A stretch of 64,000 bases of DNA from Ziziphus jujuba (GCF_031755915.1 NC_083379.1:13873501-13937500), one strand, 5' to 3'. Shown: positions 38,400-50,844, numbered from the stretch's first letter. The notes: generated from the sequence alone by a model not told the origin. Translations and numbers: made by a program.

Positions 38400-41300
38400 T
38401 AAAATACAAAAAAAAAAAAAAATGCCAACGGCAATGCATTAGGAAGGATTATGCGTCACCTGTCCCATTTCCCTAAAAAAAAATTAAAGTGATACCAAAT
38501 TTTCTAACATAATAACGTGTACTGGAAAAGCAAAAAAAATTAAACAACCACCTAAGAAATATTGCTTCACATATTTAAGAAATAATTTCAATGCGGCTTA
38601 GATGGTAAGGTAAAACAAATTCCCCCTAAAAAAAAAAAAAAAAAGTCACCAGCGATGCATAGTAAAAACTTATGCGTCGCCTATTAGACCTAAACATTAT
38701 TCCTCCACATTTTTAGAAACAATTTCAATGCTTATTTGATAATGAGGTAAAAATTTATTAAAAGACAAAAAAAAAAAAAAAAAAAGGAACCAACGACAAA
38801 TAAGTAAGGATTCTGCGTCACCGGTTCCATTAAAAAAAATTTTTTTTTGAAAACAAAAAAAAAAAAAATTAAACAACCATAATCAGTGCTTATTTAAAGA
38901 TGAGAACAAAATTATAAGAATACAAAAAAAAAAAAATATCAACGACGACACGTAAGGAAGGATTCTGAGTCGCCGGTTCCATTCCTAAAAAAAAAAATTT
39001 TAAGTGATACCAAATTTTCAAACATAATAATCTGTACTGGAAAAACAAAAAAATTAAACAACCACCTAAGAAATATTGCTTCACATATTTAAGAAATAAT
39101 TTCGATGGGTATTAGATGGTAAGGTAAAAAAAATTCCCCAAAAAAAAAAATTGTCACCAATGACTCATAATAAGGACTTATGCGTCGCCTGTTCCACCTA
39201 AACATTATTCCTCCACATTTTTAAGAAATAGTTTCAATGCTTATTTGATGATGAGGTAAAAAGTTATTAAAAGACAACAAAAAAAAAAAGAAAAAAAAAA
39301 TTGGAATAGACAACAAATAAGTAAGGATTCTACGTTGCCAGTTCCATCCAAAAAAAAATAAAATTAAACAATCATAATCAGTGCTTATTTAAAGATGAGA
39401 AGAAAATTATAAGAATACAAAAAAATATATATCAACGGCGATGCATAATGAAGGATTCTGCGTCGCCGGTTCCATTCCCCAAAAAAAAAAAATTTAAAGT
39501 GATGCCAAATTTTCAAACATAATAACCTGTACTGGAAAAACAAAAAAAATTAAACAACCACCTAAGAAATATTGCTTCACATATTTAAGAAATAATTTCA
39601 ATGGGTATTAGATGGTAAGGTAAAACAAATCCCCCAAAAAAAAAAAAAAATTCTCTAGCGACGCATAGTAAAGATTTATGCGTCGCTTGTTCCCACTAAA
39701 TGTTATTCCTTCACATTTTGAAGAAACAATTTTGATGCTTATTTGATGATGAGGTAAAAAGTTATTATAAGACAAAAAAAAAAAAAAAAATTGGAACCGA
39801 CGACGAATAAGGAAGGATTCTACGTTGCCGGTCTAGTCAAAAAGAAAAAATTAGACAACCATAATAACTTATACTGGATAATGAAAAAAGTTAAACAACC
39901 ACCTAAGCAATATTGCTTCATATATTTGAGAAATAATTTCAATGCTTATTTGAAGATGAGATAAAAAAATTATTCAAAAACAAAAGTAAAAAATTTGAAC
40001 CAATGAAGCGTAGGGTTGGATGATGCGTCTCCGGAACGAAAAAAAATTAAACAAACACCTTAAAAATATTACTTCACATATTTAAAAAATAATTTCAATG
40101 CTTATTTGATAGTCAGATAAAAAATTATTAAATCAAAAAAAAAAATATAACCGACGACACAAAAGCAAAAGTTATACGTTGCCGGTTTGTTTCAAAAAAT
40201 ATATTAACATGATAGCTAAGTTTAAAACATAATAACCTGTACTGGAAAAATAAAAACAATAAACAACCACCTAAAAAATATTGCTTCATACATTTAAGAA
40301 ATAATTTTAATGCTTATTTGAAGATGAGATAAAAAATTATTCAAAAACAAAAAAAAAAACTGGAACCAACGACCCGTAGGGTAGGCTGATGCGTCGCCAG
40401 AATGAAAAAAAAATTAAACAAACACCTAAGAAATATTACTTCACATATTTAAGAAACAATTTCAATGCTTATTTGATGGTGAGGTAAAAAATTATAAAAA
40501 ATCAGAAGAATAAATTATTTATCACCAGCGACGCATAATGAATGTTTATGAGTCACCTGTTTGTTTTAAAAAATAAATTAAATTGATAGCAAAGTTTAAG
40601 ACATAATAACCTATATTGGAAAAACAAAAAAAAAAAAAAAAATTAAACAAACACCTAAGAAACATTACTTCACATATTTAAGAAATAATTTCAATGCATA
40701 TTTGATAGTTAGATAAAAAATTATTAAATCAAAACAAAAAAATTTGAACCGGTGACACAAAAGCAAAATATACATGTCACCTGTTTGTTTCAAAAAATAT
40801 ATTAACTTGGTAGCAAAACATACTAACCTGTATTGAAAATACAAAAAGGTTAAACAACCACTTAAGCAGTATTGCTTCAAATATTTAAGAAATAATTTCA
40901 ATGCTAATTTGATGGTCAGATAAAAAATTATTGAGAAAAAAAAAAAACTTTGGAACCGGCGACGCAAAAGGAAATCTTCTGGGTCGCCTGGTCCATTCAA
41001 CAAAAAAAAAAGTTTAAAGGGATAGCAAATTTTAAACATAATAACCTATACCGGAAAAACAAAAATAACCACCTAAGAAATATACTACACATATTTAAGA
41101 AATAATTACAGTGCTTATTTGAAGATGAGAAAAAAATTATTAAAAAATAAAAATTTATTTTTTGAACTGGCGACTCAAAACTAAGGTTTCTGTATCGCCG
41201 GTCCATTTGAAAACATCAAATGGGTAGCAAATTTTTGAAACATAATAACCTGTATTGGAAAAAAAAAAAATAAACAATCACCTAAGCAATATTGCTTCAC

Positions 41301-41420
41301 TGTTTAAGATATAATTTCAGTGCTTATTTGAAAATGAAAAAAAAAAAAATTATTAAGAAACATAAAAAAATTAATTTCATATATCAAGCGACGCATGAGT
41401 AAATATTTGCGTCACTGGTT
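38400..41420. repeat. CACTA right-hand repeat array
   Basis: More than ten degenerate copies of a block with 'aaacaaccacctaagaaat', 'attgcttcacatatttaag', a long A run and an inverted GCGACGCA...TGCGTCGC pair. Spacing is irregular (about 200-500 bp), unlike the even central array. Small ORFs here (for example 40,665-41,039 on the - strand) are by-products. Confidence 0.8.
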
Positions 41421-41619
41421 CTCGTAATTATAAAACAAAAATACTATTTGAATTACGTGCAAATTTTAAAAAAAAAAATTTGTACTTGAAAAATAAAAAT
41501 ATTAATCACCACACCAGTAAGTTTCCTTTATATTTTAAAAAATATTTTCAGTATTTATTTGTAGATAAAAAAAATATAAAAACTAATTAAAGAATAATAG
41601 AAAAAGAGTTGATATTCTT

Positions 41620-41847
41620 ATATGCAGCGACACCGAGAACCAGAGTCGCTTATTTTTGTTTTTAGCGACCTTTGGTTTATGCTTGTCGTATTGTCACTAA
41701 GTTTATGTCGCTAGACGTTAATTTTCTATCTATTTAGGGACGCCGTATAATGTGCGTTGCTTGTTGTTTTATTTAGCGACGTGTTATTTCTCATTTTTGT
41801 ATTACATCGCATGTTTGGTGTCGCTAAATCTCTTTTTTCGCATAGTG
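41620..41847. repeat. CACTA right subterminal repeats
   Basis: Short spaced copies of agcgac/gtcgct up to the end CGCATAGTG, matching the motif at the left end. Confidence 0.75.
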
Positions 41848-42395
41848 ATATGATCCATTAAGCAACCGTGTTATAGATAAATACAAACCTATTAGTTAAA
41901 TATTATGTAACATATTGTCCGACCCATTAACATATTAACATTGGTAAGCAATTTTACATTTTTAAGTTGAATATGGGTTAACTTGTACTTAAATAATTTA
42001 TTTAACCCTCACAAAAGCATAAAAGATTAATACAAAGTTAATAAACCAAACATCCAAATCATATTTCTAAAAAATATTACTGCAAGCACATCATCATTCT
42101 CTATCCATATTCAAAATATTACAAATTAACATAAAAAATATCACTAAATAAAAAGACAATGTTCATAATGAAACAAAGTAAAAATATTTTCAAACTTCTA
42201 CGGTGATCACCAGCATTATGCATGCAAGGTTTCAACCCCGGAAAGCTTAAAAAACAAATTAGAATATATCAAAAGCTAGCTATAAAGCAATAAAAAAAAT
42301 AATAATATGCTTTATTTTTTAAATCTTTTATTTTATGGAAAATTACAAAAATATCCATATTATCAGGTCAAATGTGTTCAACCGTTTAACAACCC
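41848..42395. other. Unit C upstream DNA right of the CACTA element
   Basis: Begins with the ATA target duplication and continues the unit upstream sequence (tgatccattaagcaaccg). It is non-coding and collinear with ~1045-1540 of unit A. Confidence 0.75.
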
Positions 42396-42962
42396 GTTAA
42401 CTAAAAAAATAAAAATTGCCATCCCGTTTGTAGATCCAAAGGGTGAAGCTTTTCAGAGAAAGAAATCTTGGCTACATTTGGATATATTTTTTTGGCAAAG
42501 ATGGAGATGACAAAGCTGCCAAGATCTCTAATCTTAGGCAGGGATAGAAGTGGAGGATTCTGAAATTGGTCAGTAGGCATTCCTCTTTTACGCTATCCCT
42601 GACTCGTGGCTTTTTCTTTTGAATGGTTCTTTAACAGGACTATCTCTATTTTCACTTCCTAACTTCTGTTCTAAATATTAACTTCCACAGAGATTGGATG
42701 CGAGCTTCTATATCGTGTAACTCATTATCCTCAAATTTATTATATTTTATATTCTATGAAATATATAAAAAAAATTTGTGTCAACTACGTAAAATATAAT
42801 TAACAGCTTAAATCCGATAAAAAAAAAAAAGAAAAAAAAAAAGAACATGTTGTTTTTAGTTTGCATCATCCTCAAATTTGATTCTCCAAACATAAGGCAC
42901 AAGATAAGAGATCAGGTCCTTCACCGTCGTTTGCTCACCGGATGCCAGATTTTCACTTTCTT
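42396..42962. other. Unit C-specific filler sequence of unknown origin
   Basis: Homology to units A, B and D stops near 42,396 and resumes near 42,963. The filler is less AT-rich at first and includes 'gtagatccaaagggtgaagc', part of a 67-codon ORF (42,307-42,510) with a coding look but no family I recognise. It may be a captured gene fragment. No terminal repeats seen. Confidence 0.5.
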
Positions 42963-43110
42963 GGTAATATGGATATTTTTAGTTTTGGAATGGACGCATA
43001 AAGTCAAGAAAGACTCAGAGGCTTTGCTTCTGCCTTATGTCCTCCAAAAATGATGGGTAGCATCAACAACGTTATCATCAACAAGAGAGTAGTTGTTTTA
43101 GTATTTTCTG
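42963..43110 (+). pseudogene. Partial duplication of the alpha-glucosidase promoter and exon 1
   Basis: The 5' UTR (ttttggaatggacgcataaag) and first ~20 codons of exon 1, with the ATG at 43,050 ([16 protein letters not shown]), are repeated 187 bp upstream of the real copy 3 start. It breaks inside the signal-peptide region at ttttctg|att and re-enters promoter sequence (tcacgctattaagtgtgg) through a CTGATT-like microhomology. It retains the NNVIIN residues that the downstream copy 3 exon 1 has lost. Confidence 0.8.
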
Positions 43111-43236
43111 ATTATTTATCACGCTATTAAGTGTGGAAAGCAAGGTGTATTGCATTGGAATATTAATAGTTTTGGAATGGATGCATAAAGTCAAGAAAGA
43201 CTCAGAGGCTTACCTTCTGCCTTATATCCTCCAAAA

Positions 43237-46200
43237 ATGATGGATAGCATCAACAAGAGAGTTGTTGTTGTATTTTCTGGGATTTTGTTTCTGAGTTTGT
43301 TGAGTGGATCTAATGGGGACACCGTTGGATTTGGATACTCCGTTCGATCGGTCGGTCTCAATAGCTCCGGCAAGTTCTTGACTGCGAATCTTCAACTCAT
43401 CAAAGCTTCCACCATTTTTGGTCCTGATATACACTGTCTCACCCTTACTGTTAGGTGAGACCATTACTTCATTCATTTCCAACATATATATATATTTATA
43501 TATTTAAATTTTCAATTCCATATTTGTTTTGTTAGCCGCAAGTCATTCCTTTCGTTACATGATTAATTTCTTGGGCCTTTTTTATTTATTTATTTTTATT
43601 TATTTTTATTATCTACAATTTAATTCAAAAGTTTTAATTTATCTTTTATTATTATTATTTTTTTGCTAAAAATATTATTATTATTATTATGAGTGGAGGG
43701 TTGAACTCTAGATATTCCTATGGGAGCAATTTAATTCAATAATGGAAAATCATATAGACATGTAAGAAAAAAAAAAAAAAACAAATCGTTTTTCGTTATA
43801 ACATTTATCAATCTGTTTTTTAAAATTTGCATCTAACACAGCCTAATAACAAAACCTTAAATAATAATTTAAATTTGAATTCCTAATTATAATATGTATA
43901 TAAAATAAAGATAAAAAAAAAATTAAAGTATGGTGATAAATAGGACAAATTACGCAATTATGACATGGCAAATGATACAATGATAATGATTTATTTTGAT
44001 ATTAATATTATAACAGGTTATTAAATTTTGTATGTGAATTGAAAGACCAATCACTATAGAATATCAAATTTAATAATATTTAAAGGTTCATATATTAGCT
44101 TATATTTGTAATTAGATTCACCATAACCAAGCAATTTTACTAAATTTAAATTTTTAAGGGGGAAAACTTAATCATTTTTTTCTCAATTTTTCTAAAGAAA
44201 ATATGGATAATCAACCGTTTAAGTTTTATTTTTAAAAAATACAATTTATTCATATATATATATATATATATAAATTTGAACGTTCTTTTCAAACGTGTTG
44301 TCTCTCACAGCCATGACACAAAAGATCGTCTGAGAATCAGAATCACAGACTCCGAAACCAAACGATGGGAGGTCCCCCAAGACATCATCCCCCGCCAAAT
44401 CCATCATCCCAATCCGCACCTCTGCCATTCCTCCGAAAACGACCTCTCTTCTTCGCCGGAAAGTCACTTCCCGCCTTCGGAAAACCACCTTTACTCCGAC
44501 CCCAATTCCGACCTCCTCTTCACTCTCCACAACACCACCCCATTCGGCTTCACCGTCTCCCGCCGTTCCTCCGGCGACGTCCTCTTCGACACTTCTCCGG
44601 CCAATTCGAATCCCGAGACGTTCTTGATCTTCAAGGACCAGTACATCCAGCTCTCTTCCAGGCTCCCCAAGGATACATCCTCTCTGTACGGCCTGGGCGA
44701 GCACACCAGGAGCTCCTTCAAGCTCACACCCGGAGAGACTCTGACTCTGTGGAACGCCGGCATCGGGAGCGTCAATACTGATATGAATCTTTATGGGTCG
44801 CACCCTTTCTATCTGGATGTCAGATCGCCATCCGGAAATAGTCATGGGGTTTTGCTGCTGAACAGTAATGGGATGGATATAGTGTATGGTGGTGATAGGA
44901 TTACGTAGAAGGTCATTGGTGGAGTCGTTGATTTGTATATCTTTGCTGGGTCGTCGCCGGAATTGGTTATGGAGCAGTATACCGAGCTTATTGGTCGCCC
45001 TGCCCCTATGCCGTATTGGTCTTTCGGTAAGTAGGACAACTCTGTTTGTTCTTTTGGTCATTGTAACATATATGTTATGCGCATTATGTAGTAATATATA
45101 TTTTACACGGGTATACACCCAAATACATGTACACCGTAAGAGCTTTATTGATTGTTTCCATGGTGTTGCTATTTCTTGGTTATATGAATATAATGTATCT
45201 ATGTCGAGGTTGTATTGAATATGCATACTGGGTAGTGGGAATAGGTGAAAGGAAGCAAAAATAAGTTTGTTGACTGAACAATCAAACCAGATTATTTGAG
45301 AATGAAACTAGTTTTTTGTTTGGGCTAATGATTTTTGTTCACAAAAAAAAAAAAAATTTGAATGTTAAGTGTCGTCTCTATTTTAAAGTTGGGAAAATTT
45401 GAAAATTTGTTATAAACTGAATGCGATTTAAAATCTGTATGCCTAACTTTACATGGGTAAACTTGATATTATCCGGCATAATCCTTCTTTTAAGTGTTTT
45501 TAAAGGATTTCATCAATGCCGATGGGGTTACAAGGACATTTCTGATGTGGAGGGTGTGGTTGCTAATTATTCCAAAGCTCAAATTCCTCTTGAAGTTATT
45601 TGGACAGATATTGACTACATGGATGCATATAAGGATTTCACTCTTGATTCCATTAATTTTCCACTGGATAAGATGAAGGGTTTTACTGAAAGAATTCACC
45701 AAAACGGACAGAAATATGTGCTCATCTTAGATCCTGGTATGCGGTGATAGTTAACCTTTATTGAGTTAACCTTCATTGAGGATTTTCCTCTGTTAGTATA
45801 TATAATTTGATCCTTTAGCCTCTAAATATAACTAAAAATATATAATTTCACTTTGAACTTTCATTTCAGAAAATTCAAGTACTCAATAAACTATTTTGAC
45901 AATATTTACCATGTAAAAAGGAAATATTCTTTATTCGACTGACTTTTATTTTGTTTTATCGCTCTTTTGCCTGCAAAATATATGAAAAATAAATACATTC
46001 GGCATGGGTTTTCACATTCAAGTTCTCAAGTCTCTTATAATGACAAATCTGGTGTCTTCTCCTCAGGTATCAGTGTGAACAAAACATATGAAACCTACTT
46101 AAGAGGGATAAAAGCCGATGCCTTCATAAAACGTGATGGTATCCCCTACTTGGGGAGTGTTTGGCCTGGATCAGTCTACTTCCCTGATTTCTTAAATCCA

Positions 46201-47964
46201 GCGGGTGGAACTTTTTGGGGTAACGAGATCAAGATATTTCGAGATATTCTTCCCTTTGATGGTCTCTGGCTGGACATGAATGAGATATGCAATTTCATAA
46301 CATCCCCTTCTACACCATCTTCCAAAATTGATGACCCTCCGTACAAAATCAATAATGCTGCAATCCAGCGAGGAATTAATTATAAAACCGTACCAGCCAC
46401 AGCTTTGCACTTTGGCAATATTACAGAGTACAATGCCCATAACCTTTATGGTCTACTAGAAGCTAAAGCCACAAATGCGGCCTTGGTTAATGTTATTGGT
46501 AAGAGGCCCTTCATTCTTTCAAGATCTACTTTTGTGGGCTCTGGGAAGTACACAGCACATTGGACTGGAGATAATGCTGCCACATGGGATGATTTGGCTT
46601 ATACCATTCCATCCATTTTGAACTTTGGATTGTTTGGAATTCCAATGGTTGGAGCTGATATATGTGGTTACTCCAGAAACACTACTGAGGAGCTCTGCAG
46701 ACGTTGGATTCAGGTAAGAGTACTGATGCATTTGGAAATGATATGGAAGTTATCTAATTCTGTCATGCAGTGCATTGTTTTATGTTGTATATGAGTAATT
46801 TTGTTGCATGCACAGGATCATTCTGAGAGTTTATAGAAATTAGATTACCTCACTTTTTGTCATCACTCATCAATCAATTCACTTCATGTTAGATTATACG
46901 TGCAGATTTGTACTCCATTTCCCAATCACTTTGTTTTCACTTGTCCATTATAAAGATTTATAAATCTAATGAGTGAAACAGAAAAAAATCTTATTTTCAA
47001 AAGACCTGCTTCCGTTGATTGCAAGGGAATTTGAATTATGCCCCAAAGTTGATGGCTAACACTGTTTTTTACAATGCAGTTAGGTGCTTTTTATCCCTTT
47101 GCAAGAGACCACTCTGAGAAATCTACAATCCGTCAAGAGCTCTATCTTTGGGATTCAGTTGCTGCATCAGCCAGGAAGGTTCTTGGTCTCCGCTACCGGC
47201 TGCTTCCCTTATTTTACACACTGATATATGAGGCACACAAAAAGGGGACCCCTATTGCACGACCCCTTTTCTTCTCCTTTCCTCAAGACACCAAAACTTA
47301 TGGCATCAATTCACAATTTTTAATTGGTAGAGGTATATTGGTGTCACCTGTATTGAAGTCAGGAGCAGTTTCTGTTGATGCATACTTCCCAGCAGGAAAC
47401 TGGTTTGACCTCTTTAATCTCTCCCGTTCAGTGAGTGCACAATCAGGACAGTATTTCAAACTTGATGCACCTCCTGATCATATAAACGCGCATGTTCTAG
47501 AAGGAAATATCTTGGCCCTGCAAGGAGAAGCATTGACAACAAAAGCCGCGCGGAGAACACCATTCCAGCTCTTGGTTGTCAGCAGTAGCAGCACAAAGAG
47601 CACCGGAGAAGTTTTTCTAGATGATGGGGAGGAAGTGGAGATGGGAGGACAGGGAGGGAAGTGGAGTCTGGTGGGTTTTCAAAGCTCAGTTCAAGGGAAC
47701 AAAGTGGTGGTTGAGTCAAATGCTGTGAATGCCGAATTTGCTTTATCTCAGAAGTGGATAATTGATAGAATTACCGCTATAGGATTGAAAAAGGCTAAGA
47801 GACTGAAAGTTTATGAATTATATACAAAATCAGGAAAAAGTTTCGCAAAACATTATGGTATTAAAACTAGCTTTGATAGCTCTGATCAGTTCAGCAAAGT
47901 AGAGATGACAGGGTTGTCGTTGCTTATAGGAGAGCCATTCAAGATAGTATTGAATCTTGGCTAG
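43237..47964 (+). pseudogene. Alpha-glucosidase, GH31, copy 3 (nonsense in exon 2)
   Basis: Exons are 43237-43454, 44311-45026, 45506-45736, 46067-46713 and 47080-47964, with every splice site kept. Together they make 2697 nt, in frame throughout apart from one TAG at 44,906-44,908. There copies 1 and 2 have TAC (Tyr, in DRITYKV). Translation would stop after 271 aa, before the catalytic barrel. Exons 3-5 remain open and retain LDMNE and WTGDN, so inactivation looks recent. Other differences: six residues missing in exon 1 (between SIN and KR), one missing in exon 2, MNEICNF for MNEISNF, and changes near the C-terminus. The stop is in exon 2 of 5, so mRNA should be a nonsense-mediated-decay target. 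Confidence 0.9.
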
Positions 47965-48004
47965 CATAGCATTAAGAATTTTCTACAAGGAATTGTAATC
48001 TAAA

Positions 48005-48010
48005 AATAAA
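48005..48010 (+). promoter_or_regulatory. Poly(A) signal, alpha-glucosidase copy 3
   Basis: AATAAA 41 bp after the TAG at 47,962, matching copies 1 and 2. Confidence 0.55.
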
Positions 48011-48439
48011 TTAATGACTACAAATAATTTACATCTCTATTTATTTTCGGTTGGTTGCCTTTTCTCTTTCTTCTAGTTTTTTTTTAAAAAAAAAAAAAAG
48101 TCAACTAATAGAAGTGGTATTTAGGAGAAACCATGAATATAGGGGTATCATGTATGAAGGTTAATATTTGTGATGGTTCCTTTGAATTTTACATGTTAGT
48201 ATTGATGCATTGGCAACATACTTTCACTTTATATTGGACATCCATTGTGGTATATGTTAAAAGTTGTTACTTGTCCAACTAGATTTTTAATTTTAAGTAT
48301 TTGTTGTGAGAACCTTAACATTTCATATATCAGCATATTCTCAACTTAATTCCCGTTTAGAAGGAAGTTAATTTTCAATTTCTTGGAAATTAGTTTCTCA
48401 TATCCACTCTTGTAATTTTTTTTTTTTTAGGTAATTAAA

Positions 48440-48615
48440 AAAAAAAACATGGTCCATGATAGTATTATACGCATGAGGCCAAGGTCATGCCAAAACCTTG
48501 AGCCACATGGATTAATAACATGGAACCATTCGACGTAATAATGAAACGTGTAAAGACTCGAATCCTAACTACTATGTCGTTTGTCATCTTATTCACCACC
48601 AAAATCGTATTCATA
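48440..48615 (-). mobile_element. SINE-like remnant, unit C
   Basis: Paralogue of 7485-7650. B-box-like GGATTCGAGTC on the - strand at ~48,555-48,565 is closer to consensus than in unit A. The surrounding 48,011-49,149 is non-coding flank collinear with unit A. Confidence 0.45.
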
Positions 48616-49149
48616 TAGCACTTGTTAATGGGTTAATGTTATGATTCATTTTTATATAAATTTTTAGTTTTAGAACTACAAACATAATTTAAATTAAATC
48701 TAGTTAATGATCATCATATCAGTATTGATTTACCAGATAACCATCACGATGGTGACAAATAACTTTACTTTTTCTTAGGTCATGTTTGTCATAACTTAAA
48801 AAGCCAGAAAAAAGGATTTGTTTCTAATATCAACTGTGTAATGTGAACTCCCAAGCGCAATCCTACTAATAGTGGGGAATGCAACCATCAGCTGACCTTC
48901 TAAGGATGGCACACCAAGTACTCTTCCATAACCTCATAGAACCACTGCTTTTTGTTGGAGAAGGCCGCCCGAGTTGTTTGTGTTAATCACCGATCAGGTC
49001 GATGATTACCCAGAACATTGCCATGACCATCTAAACTCATAAGATCGATCATCCTTCCTGTCCAAGGATGTCCTGTTTCCCTTCTGTTGATTGTTCTTGG
49101 TCTTCCTGAAACTTTGCTTTCTCTCTTTTTACTAAATACCTCTGTTTTC

Positions 49150-50772
49150 ATGGAGCATTATCAAAGCCACATGATTATGTTGCATGAGTCCTTTAGGACT
49201 CTTTATGGTGAACGTCAGAACCCCAGTTGGAAAAGTTCTAACCACTCTGAACTTCTGTCTATTCACTATCACATAAATAGTTATGAAAACTTCAAAGCTA
49301 AAGGGTAAAGTTTATTTTGAAAAGCTTAGTGAGAATGTCTTCAAATTTTCTTTTGAGATTTTCAAAGATAAAAAGAATATTTTTAGGAATAGATCTTGGT
49401 CTTTTAATGAAGCTCACCTTATCCTTAAGGAGTGACCGGTATCGTTGACTTTATCTAAGATTTCTTTATGCTTCTCCACATTTTCTGTGCAGATCCACGG
49501 ACTCCCTCCCATGTACCTATACGAAGACACTGCATCTTTGATAAGGAATTGGCTGGGAAAAGTCCATAGTGACTCTATAAAATAGAATTGTGTGGTGGCA
49601 CAGAGGTATTTACGGTTCAGGGTGGACATTGATGTTGAAAGCCCATCCCAGCTAGGTTTTTTCTAGAGAGATTAGATGGGAAGGAACCTTGGATTCAATT
49701 GAAACATGAACAATTAGGGGAATTTTGCTATAGATGTGGTTGCCTAACTCATGTTATTGGTAAATGCTCTTTCGACAAGCCGGTGACCATCACCACAAGG
49801 ACTGGAGTGGAGGTCTGCTTGTACATCTCTTAGATGAGATCGGAGTTGCCGGGGAGTATACTCTTCATCAACCTACCAATGGATGTCACGGATCAGATCT
49901 AGCTCAACAAAGGAGAAATTTTTTTGGAATCACAAGGTGCAATGGTTCCCAACACTTATTGGCTTGATGAAACACTACACCATAAGCCCTTGGAGCTCGA
50001 GGAATAGGAAAAGAACAACAGCAACCATTATTAGAGGATTTTATAGGCTAAATATAGGAATGTCAAATAAATGTGCCTAGAGTTGGAAGCATTGGGCCAC
50101 ACGCTTAAAAAATAGGATTTGGATTTTGAGAAGGGTTTTAGCAAACAGTTCTTAGGAAATTAAAAAAACCCTTTGTTTAATTTAGTGGGCTTGGCTAACT
50201 GTGCCATAAATATTATCCAAGCTATAATAGCCCCAAAAACTAGGGAAAAAAAGAGAAATGGGCCAGATTGACCCATACTTCCTAGAAACTATTGATTTGG
50301 AACTCCCAATAGTAAAAAGGGCTTTCGAAAGTGGGAAATTTTGTGTGGAAAAGGAAAATAATTTGTTGGCCCATAAACTCCCAACTATGATAGATCTAAT
50401 GAGACATCCTAAAGGATATATTAGAATTGAATAATCCCAAGATTGGGAAATCATGACAGGTGATTTTAGTTTTACAAAGAATATGGATCATGAAATTCTA
50501 GAGAGGCACTATTCAACAACACTCATTCACAACAAAAAGAGCCATCATAGGTTTCTCAATGATAGAATGACGAATACAGAGAAAAGCTTGGATTCTTAGA
50601 GGGAGCATCGTTTGTACCCCTCCAAAGAGATGAAGAGGAAGCTTTAGGAAACTCTACTATAGCACCTACAAATAGGAGAAATATCAAAATCAAGATGGAA
50701 GATTTAGTCGACAATGGTCTTGGAAACAAGAAGCCAGAAGGAGAGCCCAGAAAAATAGAGAAGGGGAGATGA
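49150..50772 (+). pseudogene. LINE ORF1 remnant, unit C, with complete CCHC knuckle
   Basis: Starts at MEHYQSHM and ends at TGA 50,770. The zinc knuckle at 49,726-49,767 reads C-x2-C-x4-H-x4-C (CYRCGCLTHVIGKC), intact here but mutated in unit A. The DUF4283-like segment lies before it (~49,370-49,600). Several in-frame stops and shifts, and a ~40 bp deletion near 49,204 relative to the other copies, make it non-functional. Confidence 0.75.
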
Positions 50773-50844
50773 GCTCTTCCTCTAAATGGCATCTAGATTT
50801 TCATTAGGCCAACGAGGTTGGCCTAATCATGGCCCCCTTCAGCC

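Larger units (their letters stand above)
26919..41847. mobile_element. CACTA (En/Spm-type) DNA transposon, 14.9 kb
   Basis: The left end is CACTACGCG and the right end, read inward on the other strand, is CACTATGCG. It is flanked by the 3 bp duplication ATA (26,916-26,918; 41,848-41,850), the CACTA signature. Flanks join into a sequence that exists uninterrupted near 1040, 18,245 and 61,835. Contents left to right: subterminal repeats, Tnp2-like gene (-), five ~585 bp tandem repeats, Transposase_24-like/Ulp1 gene (+), a second repeat array and right subterminal repeats. GCGACGCA and its complement occur throughout. Both genes are broken. It sits about 1.4 kb upstream of alpha-glucosidase copy 3. 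Confidence 0.92.

Noticed and set aside
40665..41039. 124-codon - strand ORF
   Set aside because: It is made of repeated FKLFFL-like translations of the right-hand repeat array.
26919..41847. Mutator-like (MULE) element carrying Ulp1
   Set aside because: Ulp1 also occurs in MULEs, but the CACTA termini, 3 bp duplication, Tnp2-type transposase and lack of long terminal inverted repeats or 9 bp duplication fit CACTA.
43050..43237. A fourth alpha-glucosidase gene
   Set aside because: Only the 5' UTR and ~20 codons are present; it is a tandem duplication in front of copy 3.
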